Shown piece by piece: positions 8,635 through 16,796 of a DNA stretch of 64,000 bases (positions are counted from its first letter, which is position 1; every line of letters starts with the position of its first letter). The stretch is taken from contig CANQOT010000007.1 in the NCBI GenBank assembly GCA_947625555.1, forward strand, positions 1 through 64,000, written 5' to 3'. The DNA comes from an uncultured Clostridia bacterium (GTDB taxonomy: Bacteria; Bacillota; Clostridia; Christensenellales; Borkfalkiaceae). Both the position numbers and the translations under genes were made by a program. The notes below the pieces were generated by a model. The model ran no database searches. It saw nothing but the letters and a program-made list of their open reading frames with translations, and was not told where the DNA came from.

Positions 8635-9257
8635 GGACATTTTTTACGAGCGATCTGCATTTCGGGCATGAAAACGTCTTGAAGTTTGACAACCGCCCGT
8701 TTGCATCTGTGGATGAAATGGACGAGGAACTGATACGGCGTTGGAACAACAAAGTCGAAAAAGGTGATCTCGTCTACGTCCTCGGCGACTTCATTTGGAA
8801 GGCGGCAAACAACGAGGCGGTCAATATCATAAAACGTTTGAACGGTCAGATCATTCTGATTAAGGGCAACCACGACAGGTTTATAAAAAACGCAGGAGCG
8901 AAAAAGATGCTTGCCGGTCTAAAAGATTATGACGACATTTGTGTCGCGCTTTCGGACGGTACGGTGCGACGGTGCATTTTGAGCCACTATTTCATGCCAT
9001 TCTATAACGGGCATCGGAACAACGCTATCCACCTGCACGGTCATTCGCATAACACCGAGGAGCATTACTTGGAACTTGGCATCATTCAGGCGATCAGGAA
9101 CAACGGCTATGAACCGCAGATTTATAACGTCGGGTGTATGCTTTGGAACTATGAACCCGTAACGCTCGACGAGATTTTGAGTAGCAAAGACGAGATACAA
9201 CTAATGGAAGAAGCGCAAGCGCAGGCGGCGGACGCGGCAGAGGAACAGCAAGAATGA
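8631..9257 (+). CDS. Metallophosphoesterase 1
   Basis: 208 residues from the ATG that overlaps the previous stop (ATGA). Calcineurin-like phosphoesterase metal ligands are in order: SDLHFGH (D8, H10), VLGDF, KGNHD, SHYF and HGHSH. This compact form matches small metallophosphatases often found in phages and mobile elements. Substrate unknown; nucleic-acid ends, cyclic nucleotides or phosphoproteins are all possible. The C-terminus is Ala/Gln/Glu-rich (AQAQAADAAEEQQE). It overlaps the second phosphoesterase by 4 nt, so the pair is translationally coupled. Confidence 0.85.
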   Translation: MRTFFTSDLHFGHENVLKFDNRPFASVDEMDEELIRRWNNKVEKGDLVYVLGDFIWKAANNEAVNIIKRLNGQIILIKGNHDRFIKNAGAKKMLAGLKDYDDICVALSDGTVRRCILSHYFMPFYNGHRNNAIHLHGHSHNTEEHYLELGIIQAIRNNGYEPQIYNVGCMLWNYEPVTLDEILSSKDEIQLMEEAQAQAADAAEEQQE

Positions 9258-10045
9258 GATATTACGTCGTTGCAGATGTACACAGCTTTTACAGCGAACT
9301 TCAAAAAGCCCTTACGGAAAAGGGCTATTTTGACGATAAAGAACCGCACAAACTCATAGTCTGCGGAGATTTGTTTGACAGAGGGGACGAATCGGTTGAA
9401 GTACAGCGTTTTATAACGGAACTCATTGAAAAGGACGAGGTGATACTGATACGCGGCAACCATGAGGACTTGATATTGGAACTCATGGAGAACGCGGAGT
9501 ATTACTTCGGGCGGGAAATCGTGTATTCGCATCATTGGAGCAACGGCACGGTCAAGACCGTTGCGGACTTGACGGGTATGGACGTGTTCTCCGATGACTA
9601 CAAGGACATCGTTGCGAAGATGAACGACACGCCGTATATCAAGGAGATCATTCCGAAAACCATTGACTACTTTGAAACCGAGCATTACATTTTCGTTCAC
9701 GGTTGGATACCGTGCCTCGGCGTGAAGAACTATTGGGGAGAAAATTATCTGCCCATAGAGAAGTGGCGTGAAGTCGGAGAGGAGAAGTGGCGCGAGGCGC
9801 GTTGGACGAACGGGATGCTCGCCCATTCGCAGGGTGTAAAGGAAGAGGGCAAAACCATTGTCTGCGGACATTTCCATTGTTCGTGGGGATGGTCGCACCT
9901 GCGGCAGACGCGGAAAGAATTTCCGCAGAAGAGCCGCATAGATTGGCAGAAATCATTCGAGCCGTATATGGACGACGGGATAATTGCAATAGACGGATGC
10001 ACGGCGTATTCGGGCATCGTGAATTGCCTTGTCATCGAAGATTAG
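9254..10045 (+). CDS. Metallophosphoesterase 2 (PP1/ApaH-like)
   Basis: 263 residues. Motifs run ADVHSF (D8, H10), CGDLFDRG, RGNHED, FVHGW and CGHFHCS, the signature of PPP-type serine/threonine phosphatases and symmetrical ApaH hydrolases. The LFDRG and RGNHED versions are closer to protein phosphatases than the neighbouring enzyme. Coupled to metallophosphoesterase 1 by ATGA overlap. Two different phosphoesterases in tandem could counter a host modification or signalling nucleotide, but nothing in the sequence names the substrate. Confidence 0.85.
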   Translation: MRYYVVADVHSFYSELQKALTEKGYFDDKEPHKLIVCGDLFDRGDESVEVQRFITELIEKDEVILIRGNHEDLILELMENAEYYFGREIVYSHHWSNGTVKTVADLTGMDVFSDDYKDIVAKMNDTPYIKEIIPKTIDYFETEHYIFVHGWIPCLGVKNYWGENYLPIEKWREVGEEKWREARWTNGMLAHSQGVKEEGKTIVCGHFHCSWGWSHLRQTRKEFPQKSRIDWQKSFEPYMDDGIIAIDGCTAYSGIVNCLVIED

Positions 10046-10049
10046 AATT

Positions 10050-10105
10050 GTGGTGTATATATACGACAGAAAACACTTGATATAAACCCGAAAAAGTGTT
10101 ATAAT
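10050..10105 (+). promoter_or_regulatory. SigA promoter with upstream copy of the element operator
   Basis: TTGATA (10077-10082), 17-bp spacer, TATAAT (10100-10105). Upstream at 10050-10068 is GTGGT followed by GTATATATACGACA, matching the motif over the start site of the promoter at 1531. Here it lies just upstream of the -35, so the same factor might activate this promoter and repress the other. Confidence 0.7.
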
Positions 10106-10143
10106 GATATGCGTAGAAGAATAGGGAAAAGGACTTTTACGCT

Positions 10144-10365
10144 ATGCCAACAAAATTGGAAGATACGCCGCGCCGCCTGTCAAAGAGAAAATACGAGGAC
10201 AGGAACAAGGAAGAGCGGAAGCAAACGAGTTGCAATTTTCAGGCGATGATGCCACGAGCGACGTATGAAGAAATCAACGCTTTCTTGACGGAGAACAGGA
10301 TAACCAAAGTTGATTTGGTCGTCGCGGGCTATAACGCCATGAAAGAGAAGATCGAAAAAAAGTAA
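10144..10365 (+). CDS. Small basic protein, possible ribbon-helix-helix
   Basis: 73 residues. Very basic N-terminus (RRLSKRKYEDRNKEERKQ) followed by a strand-helix-helix-like segment (CNFQAMMPRATYEEINAFLTENRITKVDLVVAGYNAMKEKIEKK), the pattern of a small Arc/MetJ-type DNA binder. It is the first gene after the promoter at 10077-10105, which makes it a candidate for the protein that binds the TATATA palindromes. Family assignment is a guess from the pattern only. Confidence 0.55.
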   Translation: MPTKLEDTPRRLSKRKYEDRNKEERKQTSCNFQAMMPRATYEEINAFLTENRITKVDLVVAGYNAMKEKIEKK

Positions 10366-10377
10366 AGGCGGGGTGCT

Positions 10378-10605
10378 ATGGTAGACGGAGTAAAAATAAG
10401 CTACGACGGCTTGTGGAAAATTCTGATCGAAAAGAAGATGCGGAAGCAAGACCTGCGTATCAAGGCAGGGCTGACGAACGAACTCATGTCAAAGCTCGGC
10501 AAAGGAGAGTCCGTCCATTTGGACGCGCTCATTAAGATTTGCAAGGCGTTGGACTGCAAACTGAATGATATTTTAGAGGTGGAGATCGTCAAGGACGGCG
10601 ATTGA
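10378..10605 (+). CDS. XRE-family helix-turn-helix regulator (YozG-like)
   Basis: 75 residues, AAGGCGGGG before the ATG. A single Cro/CI HTH: YDGLWKILIEKKMRKQDLRIKAGLTNELMSKL, then VHLDALIKICKALDCKLNDILEV, the classic small XRE form of 65-75 residues. 12 nt after the previous gene and 19 nt before the polymerase gene, so it probably controls the polymerase operon or the element's own genes. It is a second candidate for binding the palindromes at 1569 and 10055. Confidence 0.85.
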   Translation: MVDGVKISYDGLWKILIEKKMRKQDLRIKAGLTNELMSKLGKGESVHLDALIKICKALDCKLNDILEVEIVKDGD

Positions 10606-10624
10606 AATAATTACGGAGGTGTAT

Positions 10625-12139
10625 ATGGACAAGCAAAGGACATATTTTGCGATTGACTTGAAGTCTTTTTACGCCTCGGTGGAATGTGTTGAACGCAAAT
10701 TAGACCCTTTGACGACGAATTTGCTCGTCGCCGACGAGAGCAGAACAGAGAAAACGATTTGCCTTGCCGTGTCCCCGTCGCTAAAAGCGTATGGGATTTC
10801 AGGCAGGGCAAGACTTTTTGAAGCGATACAGCAAGTCAAGGCGGCAAACAACGAACGCAGGAGAAAAGCGCCGAACAGGAAGTTAGAGGGATCGTCCTAC
10901 AACGATTTGGAACTGAAAGAGAACCCGTCGCTTGCGATTGATTACATCACCGCGCCGCCGAGAATGGCGCTTTATTCCAAGTACAGCAACAAGATTTACA
11001 GCATCTATCTGAAATACTTCGCGCCCGAAGATATTCACGACTATTCGATTGACGAAGTGTTTATTGATGCGACCGACTATCTCAAAACGAAAAAGATGAC
11101 GGCGCATGATTTGGTGCGCAAAGTCATTCAGGACGTTTTAGCGGAAACGGGCATCACGGCGACGGCGGGGATCGGAACGAACCTCTACCTTTGCAAAGTG
11201 GCAATGGATATTGTCGCAAAGCACGTCGCGGCAGATAAGGACGGCGTTCGCATCGCAGAGCTTGACGAAAAGTCTTATCGGGAAGAACTTTGGGATCACA
11301 GACCGCTGACCGATTTTTGGAGAGTCGGCAGGGGATATGCTTCCAAGCTCGAAGAGGTAGGGCTTTATACTATGGGGGACATCGCAAAGTGTTCCCTCGG
11401 AAAATCAACCGACTACTACAATGAGGACTTGCTCTATAAACTGTTCGGGATAAACGCAGAGCTTCTTATAGACCATGCGTGGGGGTGGGAGCCGTGCCTA
11501 ATTTCCGACATAAAGGCTTATAAACCGAGTACGAACAGCATCAGTTCGGGACAAGTTCTGCACAGCCCGTATGATGCGGCACAGGCAAGGCTTATCGTCA
11601 ACGAGATGATAGATTTGCTCGTGCTTGATTTGGTAGACAAGGGACTTGTAACCAATCAAATTGTCCTGACTATCGGCTATGACATTGAGAACATAGCGAA
11701 CCCCAATATCCGCGTGAAGTATCACGGCGAGATAACCCAAGACCATTACGGGCGGCTCATTCCAAAACATTCCCACGGGACAAAGAACCTGAATAAGTAC
11801 ACTTCCTCTTCGAAACTGATAACCGAGGCAACGCTTGAACTCTATGACAGCATCGTCAATAAGGACTTGCTCATAAGGCGCATCAACGTCTGCGCGGCGA
11901 AGTTGATAACCGAGGAGGAAGCAAAGAAGCAGGCGGGGAACGTGCAGTTGGACTTCTTCACCGACGTATCGCAGATCGAAGCGCAGGAGAAAGAGGAAAA
12001 CAGAGAAAAGAATGTGCAGAAAGCCGTCCTCGGCATTAAGAAGCGCTTCGGGAAGAACGCTATCCTGAAAGGGATGAACTTGCAAGAGGGCGCGACCGCG
12101 AAGGAGCGCAACGAACAAATAGGCGGGCATAAGGCGTGA
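10625..12139 (+). CDS. Y-family translesion DNA polymerase (UvrX/UmuC-like)
   Basis: 504 residues; ATG chosen because GGAGGTG is 4-5 nt upstream, although an in-frame GTG lies 6 nt earlier. Palm motifs IDLKSFYASVE (metal-binding D11, steric-gate region FY) and YSIDEVFID carry the catalytic carboxylates; TAGIGTNLYLCKVAMD and HhH regions follow. The C-terminal little-finger region includes SISSGQVL. Length exceeds DinB (~350-400) and fits the UvrX/UmuC group carried by plasmids and ICEs. Followed with overlap by a YolD-like gene, the usual partner. Confidence 0.92.
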   Translation: MDKQRTYFAIDLKSFYASVECVERKLDPLTTNLLVADESRTEKTICLAVSPSLKAYGISGRARLFEAIQQVKAANNERRRKAPNRKLEGSSYNDLELKENPSLAIDYITAPPRMALYSKYSNKIYSIYLKYFAPEDIHDYSIDEVFIDATDYLKTKKMTAHDLVRKVIQDVLAETGITATAGIGTNLYLCKVAMDIVAKHVAADKDGVRIAELDEKSYREELWDHRPLTDFWRVGRGYASKLEEVGLYTMGDIAKCSLGKSTDYYNEDLLYKLFGINAELLIDHAWGWEPCLISDIKAYKPSTNSISSGQVLHSPYDAAQARLIVNEMIDLLVLDLVDKGLVTNQIVLTIGYDIENIANPNIRVKYHGEITQDHYGRLIPKHSHGTKNLNKYTSSSKLITEATLELYDSIVNKDLLIRRINVCAAKLITEEEAKKQAGNVQLDFFTDVSQIEAQEKEENREKNVQKAVLGIKKRFGKNAILKGMNLQEGATAKERNEQIGGHKA

Positions 12140-12573
12140 GAGAAGAAGTCAGAAAAAAATACGGCGCAATCATCGACCTGCCGCATCATCAGTCCGACGT
12201 TCATCCGAGAATGTCAATGTACGACCGCGCGGCGCAGTTCTCGCCGTTTGCGGCATTGACGGGACACGCCGACTCCATAAAGGAAACGGCGCGTTTGACG
12301 GACGAATACACCGAGCCGTCCGAGGAAATGAAGGCGACGACGAATGAGAGGTTAGTGTTCCTCATGGATATGTTGGACAGCCAGCCCGAAGTCATCATCA
12401 CTTATTTCAAGCCCGACGAAAAGAAGAGCGGCGGAGCGTATATCACGATAACGGGCATCGTGAAGAAATTCAAACAGTACGAAAGGCAAATTCAGATGTC
12501 TACGGGAGAACTTGTCCCGATTGATATGATTTTCGGCATCGACGGAGAAATCTTCGATCAGTTGGACTTTTAA
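12136..12573 (+). CDS. YolD-like protein
   Basis: 145 residues from GTG overlapping the polymerase stop. The central motif MYDRAAQFSPFAALTGH is diagnostic of the YolD-like family, and the C-terminal half (VIITYFKPDEKKSGGAYITITGIVKKF) is a beta-rich domain typical of it. YolD proteins are regularly encoded next to UvrX-type polymerases and are thought to substitute for UmuD or modulate the polymerase. No HTH or membrane segment. Confidence 0.88.
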   Translation: MREEVRKKYGAIIDLPHHQSDVHPRMSMYDRAAQFSPFAALTGHADSIKETARLTDEYTEPSEEMKATTNERLVFLMDMLDSQPEVIITYFKPDEKKSGGAYITITGIVKKFKQYERQIQMSTGELVPIDMIFGIDGEIFDQLDF

Positions 12574-12590
12574 GTTGAGGAGAAGTTTGT

Positions 12591-13871
12591 ATGGATAAAG
12601 ATAAGGACTTTTTTGACGACCTCTATAAGATGATGGATCCCCTTGGATTTTACGACCACGACAAGGACGGTCATTACGATTCCGAGGAGCGTTTTTGGGT
12701 GGAAGAGAACGAGCGGGAGGAACGCGAAGCATTTGAGAAGTCGCAAAGGAAAACCACTACGGACTTCGGCGATGATGACGACGATGACGACCTTGATGCA
12801 GACCTCGATGCAGACGACATGGACGAGGAAGTGGACGAGTTTGACACGGACGATGATGACAATGACGACGAAGAAGATGTAGAATACGTTATACCCGTCC
12901 ATGCGACCGTCAAAGTCAGCCCGCCCAAAGTAGAGGAAAAGAAGAAGAAAGTCGAAGAAGCCGACATAGACACGTCGGAAGATAATTACGGGTATTCATT
13001 CAAAAAATCATACCGAGTTGCGCCCGATTTTATCAAACGCGACCGTGAAGAAGAGAAGCGAGTTGGGATAGACGACATCCATTTCTATTGCCATTGGCTA
13101 CCCGATTTTGACAGTATTCTCATAGTTCAGGGAGAGATAATCGCCAAAAATCTCAAAGGGCGGTTTTCCCTTCGTGGGGAAATCTACGATAAAGATGGCG
13201 ATCTGATAGAGGTTTTGGACAACGCTTCCTATACGGGCGGTTCGGGTTTTGAAGTCAGAAGAATAATGCCTGAAATCTTTTTCAACCGTTATCCGTTCTC
13301 GTTTGAGCTTCACTTGGACGACAGAAAGCACATCCCGCAACTGTCCATTATTCCGCAGGTAGATGAGGACGACGAAGAGGAGGTCGAACGGGCAGAGAAC
13401 ATCAAAAGCATCGCTACGCTCGACGTGGATGCGGAGTTGGCACAGCCAAACGCAGATGCGCCGATCATGACGGCTCGTTTTAAGAAAGGAGAGAAGATAC
13501 CGAAGTCGCTTATAAAGTACATCATTGAGGAATACACGGGGATTGAGGAAGTCAAGTGTGTCTTTTTCAAGGAACAAAATAACGACGGGGAATATTGGAC
13601 GAACCTGCTCACCTACACGACGGTTTTCAGCGGGAAGGTCAAGGAGCGGTCATTGTTGTATATCCTCTTATATAACGAGGAAAAAGAGTTGATCGAGTGG
13701 CGCGTCGAGGACATTTGGGATAAGAACTACAAAAACAAGACATCGCAAAGTAGCTTCTTTCTTCCGTTGAATGTGAAAATCGGGCAGGTAATCGTCTACG
13801 CGGGTATTCATCCGTCGTATTGCGAGGATACGCCCGATGTAATCAAACAGTTGGACAGATATTTCGGATAA
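12591..13871 (+). CDS. Unknown protein with long acidic linker
   Basis: 426 residues, GAGGAGAAG upstream. Residues ~60-100 are almost entirely Asp/Glu with a DADLDADDMDEE repeat, a disordered linker. The remainder contains two globular parts: one around FYCHWLPDFDSILIVQGEIIAKN and a C-terminal one with FFKEQNNDGEYWTNLLTYTT...FFLPLNVKIGQVIVYAGIHPSYCE. No family recognised. The acidic stretch might mimic DNA, as in anti-restriction proteins, but that is speculation. Confidence 0.65.
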   Translation: MDKDKDFFDDLYKMMDPLGFYDHDKDGHYDSEERFWVEENEREEREAFEKSQRKTTTDFGDDDDDDDLDADLDADDMDEEVDEFDTDDDDNDDEEDVEYVIPVHATVKVSPPKVEEKKKKVEEADIDTSEDNYGYSFKKSYRVAPDFIKRDREEEKRVGIDDIHFYCHWLPDFDSILIVQGEIIAKNLKGRFSLRGEIYDKDGDLIEVLDNASYTGGSGFEVRRIMPEIFFNRYPFSFELHLDDRKHIPQLSIIPQVDEDDEEEVERAENIKSIATLDVDAELAQPNADAPIMTARFKKGEKIPKSLIKYIIEEYTGIEEVKCVFFKEQNNDGEYWTNLLTYTTVFSGKVKERSLLYILLYNEEKELIEWRVEDIWDKNYKNKTSQSSFFLPLNVKIGQVIVYAGIHPSYCEDTPDVIKQLDRYFG

Positions 13872-13891
13872 ATCATAAAGGAGAAAAGAAA

Positions 13892-14110
13892 ATGGCAAAG
13901 GTAGAAGTTGTTGTTCAGACAAGCAATTCGGACAAGGGGACTTTCAAAAAGGGCGAGATGCTCTATCAGGCGAAAGAAACCGTCAGCAAGTGGAAGCTCG
14001 TCGCAAAGGATGTTGCCGTAACGATTGAGTTTGAGTGGAGCAAGAAGGACTTTCCCACGTTTGAAGAGTGGGTGGAAGAACTTTTGGCGAACGGTTACGA
14101 GAAAGCGTGA
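13892..14110 (+). CDS. Small unknown protein
   Basis: 72 residues; ATG chosen because AAAGGAGAAAAG is just upstream. Beta-rich start (MAKVEVVVQTSNSDKGTFKKGEMLYQAKETVSKWKLV region) and a C-terminal amphipathic helix (FEEWVEELLANGYEKA). The 'DKGTFKKGEMLYQ' pattern is reminiscent of small mobile-element proteins of unknown role. Its TGA overlaps the GTG start of the next gene. Confidence 0.6.
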   Translation: MAKVEVVVQTSNSDKGTFKKGEMLYQAKETVSKWKLVAKDVAVTIEFEWSKKDFPTFEEWVEELLANGYEKA

Positions 14111-14445
14111 AGAACAAGACTGTGAAAAAGGCGCTCATTGCCGCCGTCATATTGCTTGCCGCATCCATAGGGTTCGCTATGGTAGCTATTTTCTGTGAAG
14201 GGGATTGGAGAGCGGCAGGTTTAGCGTTATGCCTTTTGACGTTCTTGCCGTGTCTTGGCTGTTTTGTCGCGGCGGCAGGATTATCTTCGGATAAGGGAAA
14301 GAAGAGTAATTCGGTGCAGAACAGTCGCACCGACGGGAAGTACGAAAAGATTTTCCCGCACATGACGACCGATGATGACAGCACGGACGAGGAGAAGGAA
14401 GTGGACGACTTCCTTATCATGGACATGATGGATGACGACGAATAG
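14107..14445 (+). CDS. Small membrane protein with acidic tail
   Basis: 112 residues from GTG overlapping the previous stop (GTGA). Two hydrophobic helices (~8-30 and ~40-62) are separated by a short loop, followed by a charged cytoplasmic-looking tail ending MDMMDDDE. Membrane-anchored; role unknown. A start further upstream in the same frame would overlap the previous gene more and lacks a ribosome site. Confidence 0.6.
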   Translation: MKNKTVKKALIAAVILLAASIGFAMVAIFCEGDWRAAGLALCLLTFLPCLGCFVAAAGLSSDKGKKSNSVQNSRTDGKYEKIFPHMTTDDDSTDEEKEVDDFLIMDMMDDDE

Positions 14446-14453
14446 GAACGACG

Positions 14454-15275
14454 ATGATTTGGACTGTTAAAATAGATCAGAACGGGCGCGTTACGATACC
14501 TGCGGCAATTCGGCAACAGTTAGGATTGGTTCGCGGGAGCGAAGTGGCATTTGTTCAGATCGGAGAGGGAAGCGTACAGCTTGTCAAGGCAGACGACCTT
14601 GCCGAGGCGGGAATAAACGAACTCATTCAGAAGAAGCCCCCGCGCAAGAGGTGGTCGCCGCGCCAAGACTACTTCCTCTATCAGCTTGACGACTACGGTA
14701 CACCGCCGTATTATTCAGGTGCGAAGCCGTACATCGGGACGATAAAAGACGGCTTTGCCATGATTGAAGCACTTGGAGATAATCAGTTAGAGGAACTCCA
14801 AAACACGTTCGAGCATTTTGCGGCAGGGGAAAGAGGTATTACGCATACTGTGGCGTATGCAAAAAGGCGTTTTGCCTACCGCGTGTCCAAACGTTACGAG
14901 CAGGAATTTGAGTTTGATGATTTGAACTACGATTTTGAAAACGCCTATGGGTTCTACTACACCGTCCGAGCGGCGCGTGTCGTAGGAAAGGTGTGCATCT
15001 TCCAACATAATCGGAAGTTCTATACGGTTCTATGGGCGAAAATCGACAAGCCGATGTACGCCGATAAGAAAATCGACGAGAAGTGTTGGCTTCCGCTCGG
15101 CGAGATGATATGGGGGCATCCAGGGATAATAAAAGTTAGCGTGGGTTCTATCGAAAACACGCTTGGTATCGTTGAGGGCTTGTTTGACAGCGAAGAGGCG
15201 GCGCGTGAACACTTGCAGTCGCTATCAAATCTGAATTGGAATCCGTACTTCTCGGATGTTTTCGGGGACGGTTAA
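14454..15275 (+). CDS. AbrB/SpoVT-type swapped-hairpin protein with extra domain
   Basis: 273 residues. Residues 1-45 (VKIDQNGRVTIPAAIRQQLGLVRGSEVAFVQ region) form a textbook AbrB-like DNA-binding hairpin, normally a 50-90 residue transition-state regulator or antitoxin. Here it is fused through a basic linker (KKPPRKRWSPRQ) to a ~200-residue domain rich in aromatic residues that I do not recognise. Probably a sequence-specific regulator with a sensory or effector domain. Confidence 0.75.
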   Translation: MIWTVKIDQNGRVTIPAAIRQQLGLVRGSEVAFVQIGEGSVQLVKADDLAEAGINELIQKKPPRKRWSPRQDYFLYQLDDYGTPPYYSGAKPYIGTIKDGFAMIEALGDNQLEELQNTFEHFAAGERGITHTVAYAKRRFAYRVSKRYEQEFEFDDLNYDFENAYGFYYTVRAARVVGKVCIFQHNRKFYTVLWAKIDKPMYADKKIDEKCWLPLGEMIWGHPGIIKVSVGSIENTLGIVEGLFDSEEAAREHLQSLSNLNWNPYFSDVFGDG

Positions 15276-15285
15276 GGGAGATAAG

Positions 15286-15636
15286 ATGATAACGGAAAGC
15301 GAGAAATTTGAAAAGAAAAAGGTTACGATTTCCCTCGATAAGTGGATAATCGAACCTGCAAAAGAGATATGCAGAAAACTTGGCTTGCCGTTCGACACGG
15401 CAATCAACATCTACCTCTATCAGTTGGTATATACGAGGGGAGTCCCATTCCCCGTCGTTTTGCCTTCCCAAGACGTATTGGATGAATGTGAAATATATCG
15501 CAAGCTTGCGGCGGGAGAGGAAGATGTCAAGGCGGGCAGACTCATTCCCGCCGACGAAGCGTTTGCGCGTATTCGCATGAGGTTGGATGAAGAGATAAGG
15601 AAGAAAGAAGAGGATGAGAATAAGGGCGACCAATGA
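15286..15636 (+). CDS. RelB/DinJ-family antitoxin (orphan)
   Basis: 117 residues; start has GGGAG 6 nt upstream. The segment LGLPFDTAINIYLYQLVYTRGVPFPV is the conserved ribbon-helix-helix core of RelB/DinJ antitoxins, preceded by VTISLDKWI as the DNA-binding strand. Antitoxins of this kind normally precede a YafQ/RelE toxin; the gene that overlaps it by 4 nt (15633) shows no RelE/YafQ features I can see, so it is either an orphan or has an unrecognised partner. C-terminus is highly charged. Confidence 0.72.
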   Translation: MITESEKFEKKKVTISLDKWIIEPAKEICRKLGLPFDTAINIYLYQLVYTRGVPFPVVLPSQDVLDECEIYRKLAAGEEDVKAGRLIPADEAFARIRMRLDEEIRKKEEDENKGDQ

Positions 15637-16313
15637 CGGATAAGACGGTAGAAAAAATTCAGCTTGTGTCCGATAACTTATGTTACGGAAGTTGTCCCGC
15701 ACAGGACGACGAGATAGTCCAACGGCTCACGATACGCCGCGACGGACGAATTTTTCTTACTGTCTACAACTACATGAACGTGGAGTTGTACCGCCAATGG
15801 TTGAGATGCTATCCCGCGCAGGCAAGGCGTTTGCTCGATAAGATTGCAGAACGGTTTTCCACGGGAGAAGAACTGTACGAATATCAGACGGACGTGGGGA
15901 AGTGGACACTTCAACTGTTCTATTCAGACGGAAGCAAGGACGAATATAGCTGTTCGTTGCATGGCGGGCAAATCGGCTTGAACGACCTGACCAAAGAGAT
16001 ACGCCGCGTTGTCGGGATGCCCTCGTTGTTCGGGTTCATCGGAGAAAACAACAGAGCGGTTACGCTCATGGAAGCGTGTAAAAAGGCGATTGGCAAGGAG
16101 AAGTACATCATCGGCATCCGCGACGTGAAGAGCGGCTATGTGATAATGTCGAGTTCCGACGAGTCGGAAGTGGCGTGCTATTCGCCCTGCATCGTCCATA
16201 AGAACACGGGAAAAATGGAAGTGTTCTTCCCGCCCGATCATCGAGAGGAATTGGATGCGGGTAGAAATCTGAAAGTGCCGTATCAGTACGCGCTTCCCAA
16301 GATGATACTGTAA
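15633..16313 (+). CDS. Unknown protein coupled to the antitoxin gene
   Basis: 226 residues, overlapping the antitoxin gene by ATGA. Mixed alpha/beta without signal or membrane segment. Contains DGRIFLTVYNYMN, FYSDGSKDEYSCSLHGG and IIGIRDVKSGYVIMSS. No catalytic motif recognised. Coupling with a RelB/DinJ antitoxin makes a toxin or regulator possible; equally it may be a general element gene as neighbouring overlaps are frequent. Confidence 0.6.
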   Translation: MTDKTVEKIQLVSDNLCYGSCPAQDDEIVQRLTIRRDGRIFLTVYNYMNVELYRQWLRCYPAQARRLLDKIAERFSTGEELYEYQTDVGKWTLQLFYSDGSKDEYSCSLHGGQIGLNDLTKEIRRVVGMPSLFGFIGENNRAVTLMEACKKAIGKEKYIIGIRDVKSGYVIMSSSDESEVACYSPCIVHKNTGKMEVFFPPDHREELDAGRNLKVPYQYALPKMIL

Positions 16314-16327
16314 AGGAAGTTTGTGTC

Positions 16328-16603
16328 ATGGCAAATGCGTTTGAAGAAGATTTAATTCTTCGTGATCCCCAAAAAGCGGCAGAAATTGCGGCGGCGATGA
16401 AGAAGCCACGGGACAAAACAATAAAGCCTTCGGAGCCACCGCCGTTGCCGAAGAACGCCAATGAGATATGGTTTGGACGCGACGGTTATGTGGAAGAGCT
16501 TCGGCGGGAGATTGACGAAACAAAAGAAAAAATCGAAAGCGGCGAGAAGCCCGTTTACGATTCGATAAGTTCCCTGATTGATGGGTTAGAGGGCAAGTCA
16601 TAA
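16328..16603 (+). CDS. Small unknown protein
   Basis: 91 residues; AAAGGAAG upstream. N-terminal helix (EEDLILRDPQKAAEIAAAMKK), proline-rich linker (PSEPPPLPKNAN) and C-terminal charged helix (ELRREIDETKEKIESGE). Likely cytoplasmic; family unknown. Second to last gene of the element on this strand. Confidence 0.55.
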   Translation: MANAFEEDLILRDPQKAAEIAAAMKKPRDKTIKPSEPPPLPKNANEIWFGRDGYVEELRREIDETKEKIESGEKPVYDSISSLIDGLEGKS

Positions 16604-16610
16604 GCCGTCA

Positions 16611-16748
16611 ATGAAGGACACAAGGAAGCCAAGAACATATAAGGTGCTTGGCGCACTTGAAAAGGAAGAATATCAAGATAGCCACGAGCGGCAAGTCTTT
16701 GGCACACTTCCGATTGCACAGAAAAGCCGATTTTCCAATCGGCAGTAG
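16611..16748 (+). CDS. Very small ORF (45 aa) with an internal imperfect repeat
   Basis: Begins at ATG 16611, 5 nt after the preceding stop; no clear ribosome site, so translation would be by coupling. The peptide is basic and contains YKVLGALEK and RQVFGTLPI, encoded by related DNA (CTTGGCGCACTT at 16648, TTTGGCACACTT at 16698). Its 3' end forms the hairpin GCCGATT/AATCGGC (16726-16743). It may be a real small protein or merely the element-end sequence. Confidence 0.35.
   Translation: MKDTRKPRTYKVLGALEKEEYQDSHERQVFGTLPIAQKSRFSNRQ
16698..16710 (+). repeat. 13-bp direct repeat, possible att core (copy 2)
   Basis: TTTGGCACACTTC, identical to 6368-6380. It lies ~90 nt before the terminators that close the element-like gene set and before the first opposite-strand gene. 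Confidence 0.35.
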
Positions 16749-16796
16749 GGCAGTCATTTGGTGAAACAAAGACACGTCGCGGCAAGGCGACGGTTC

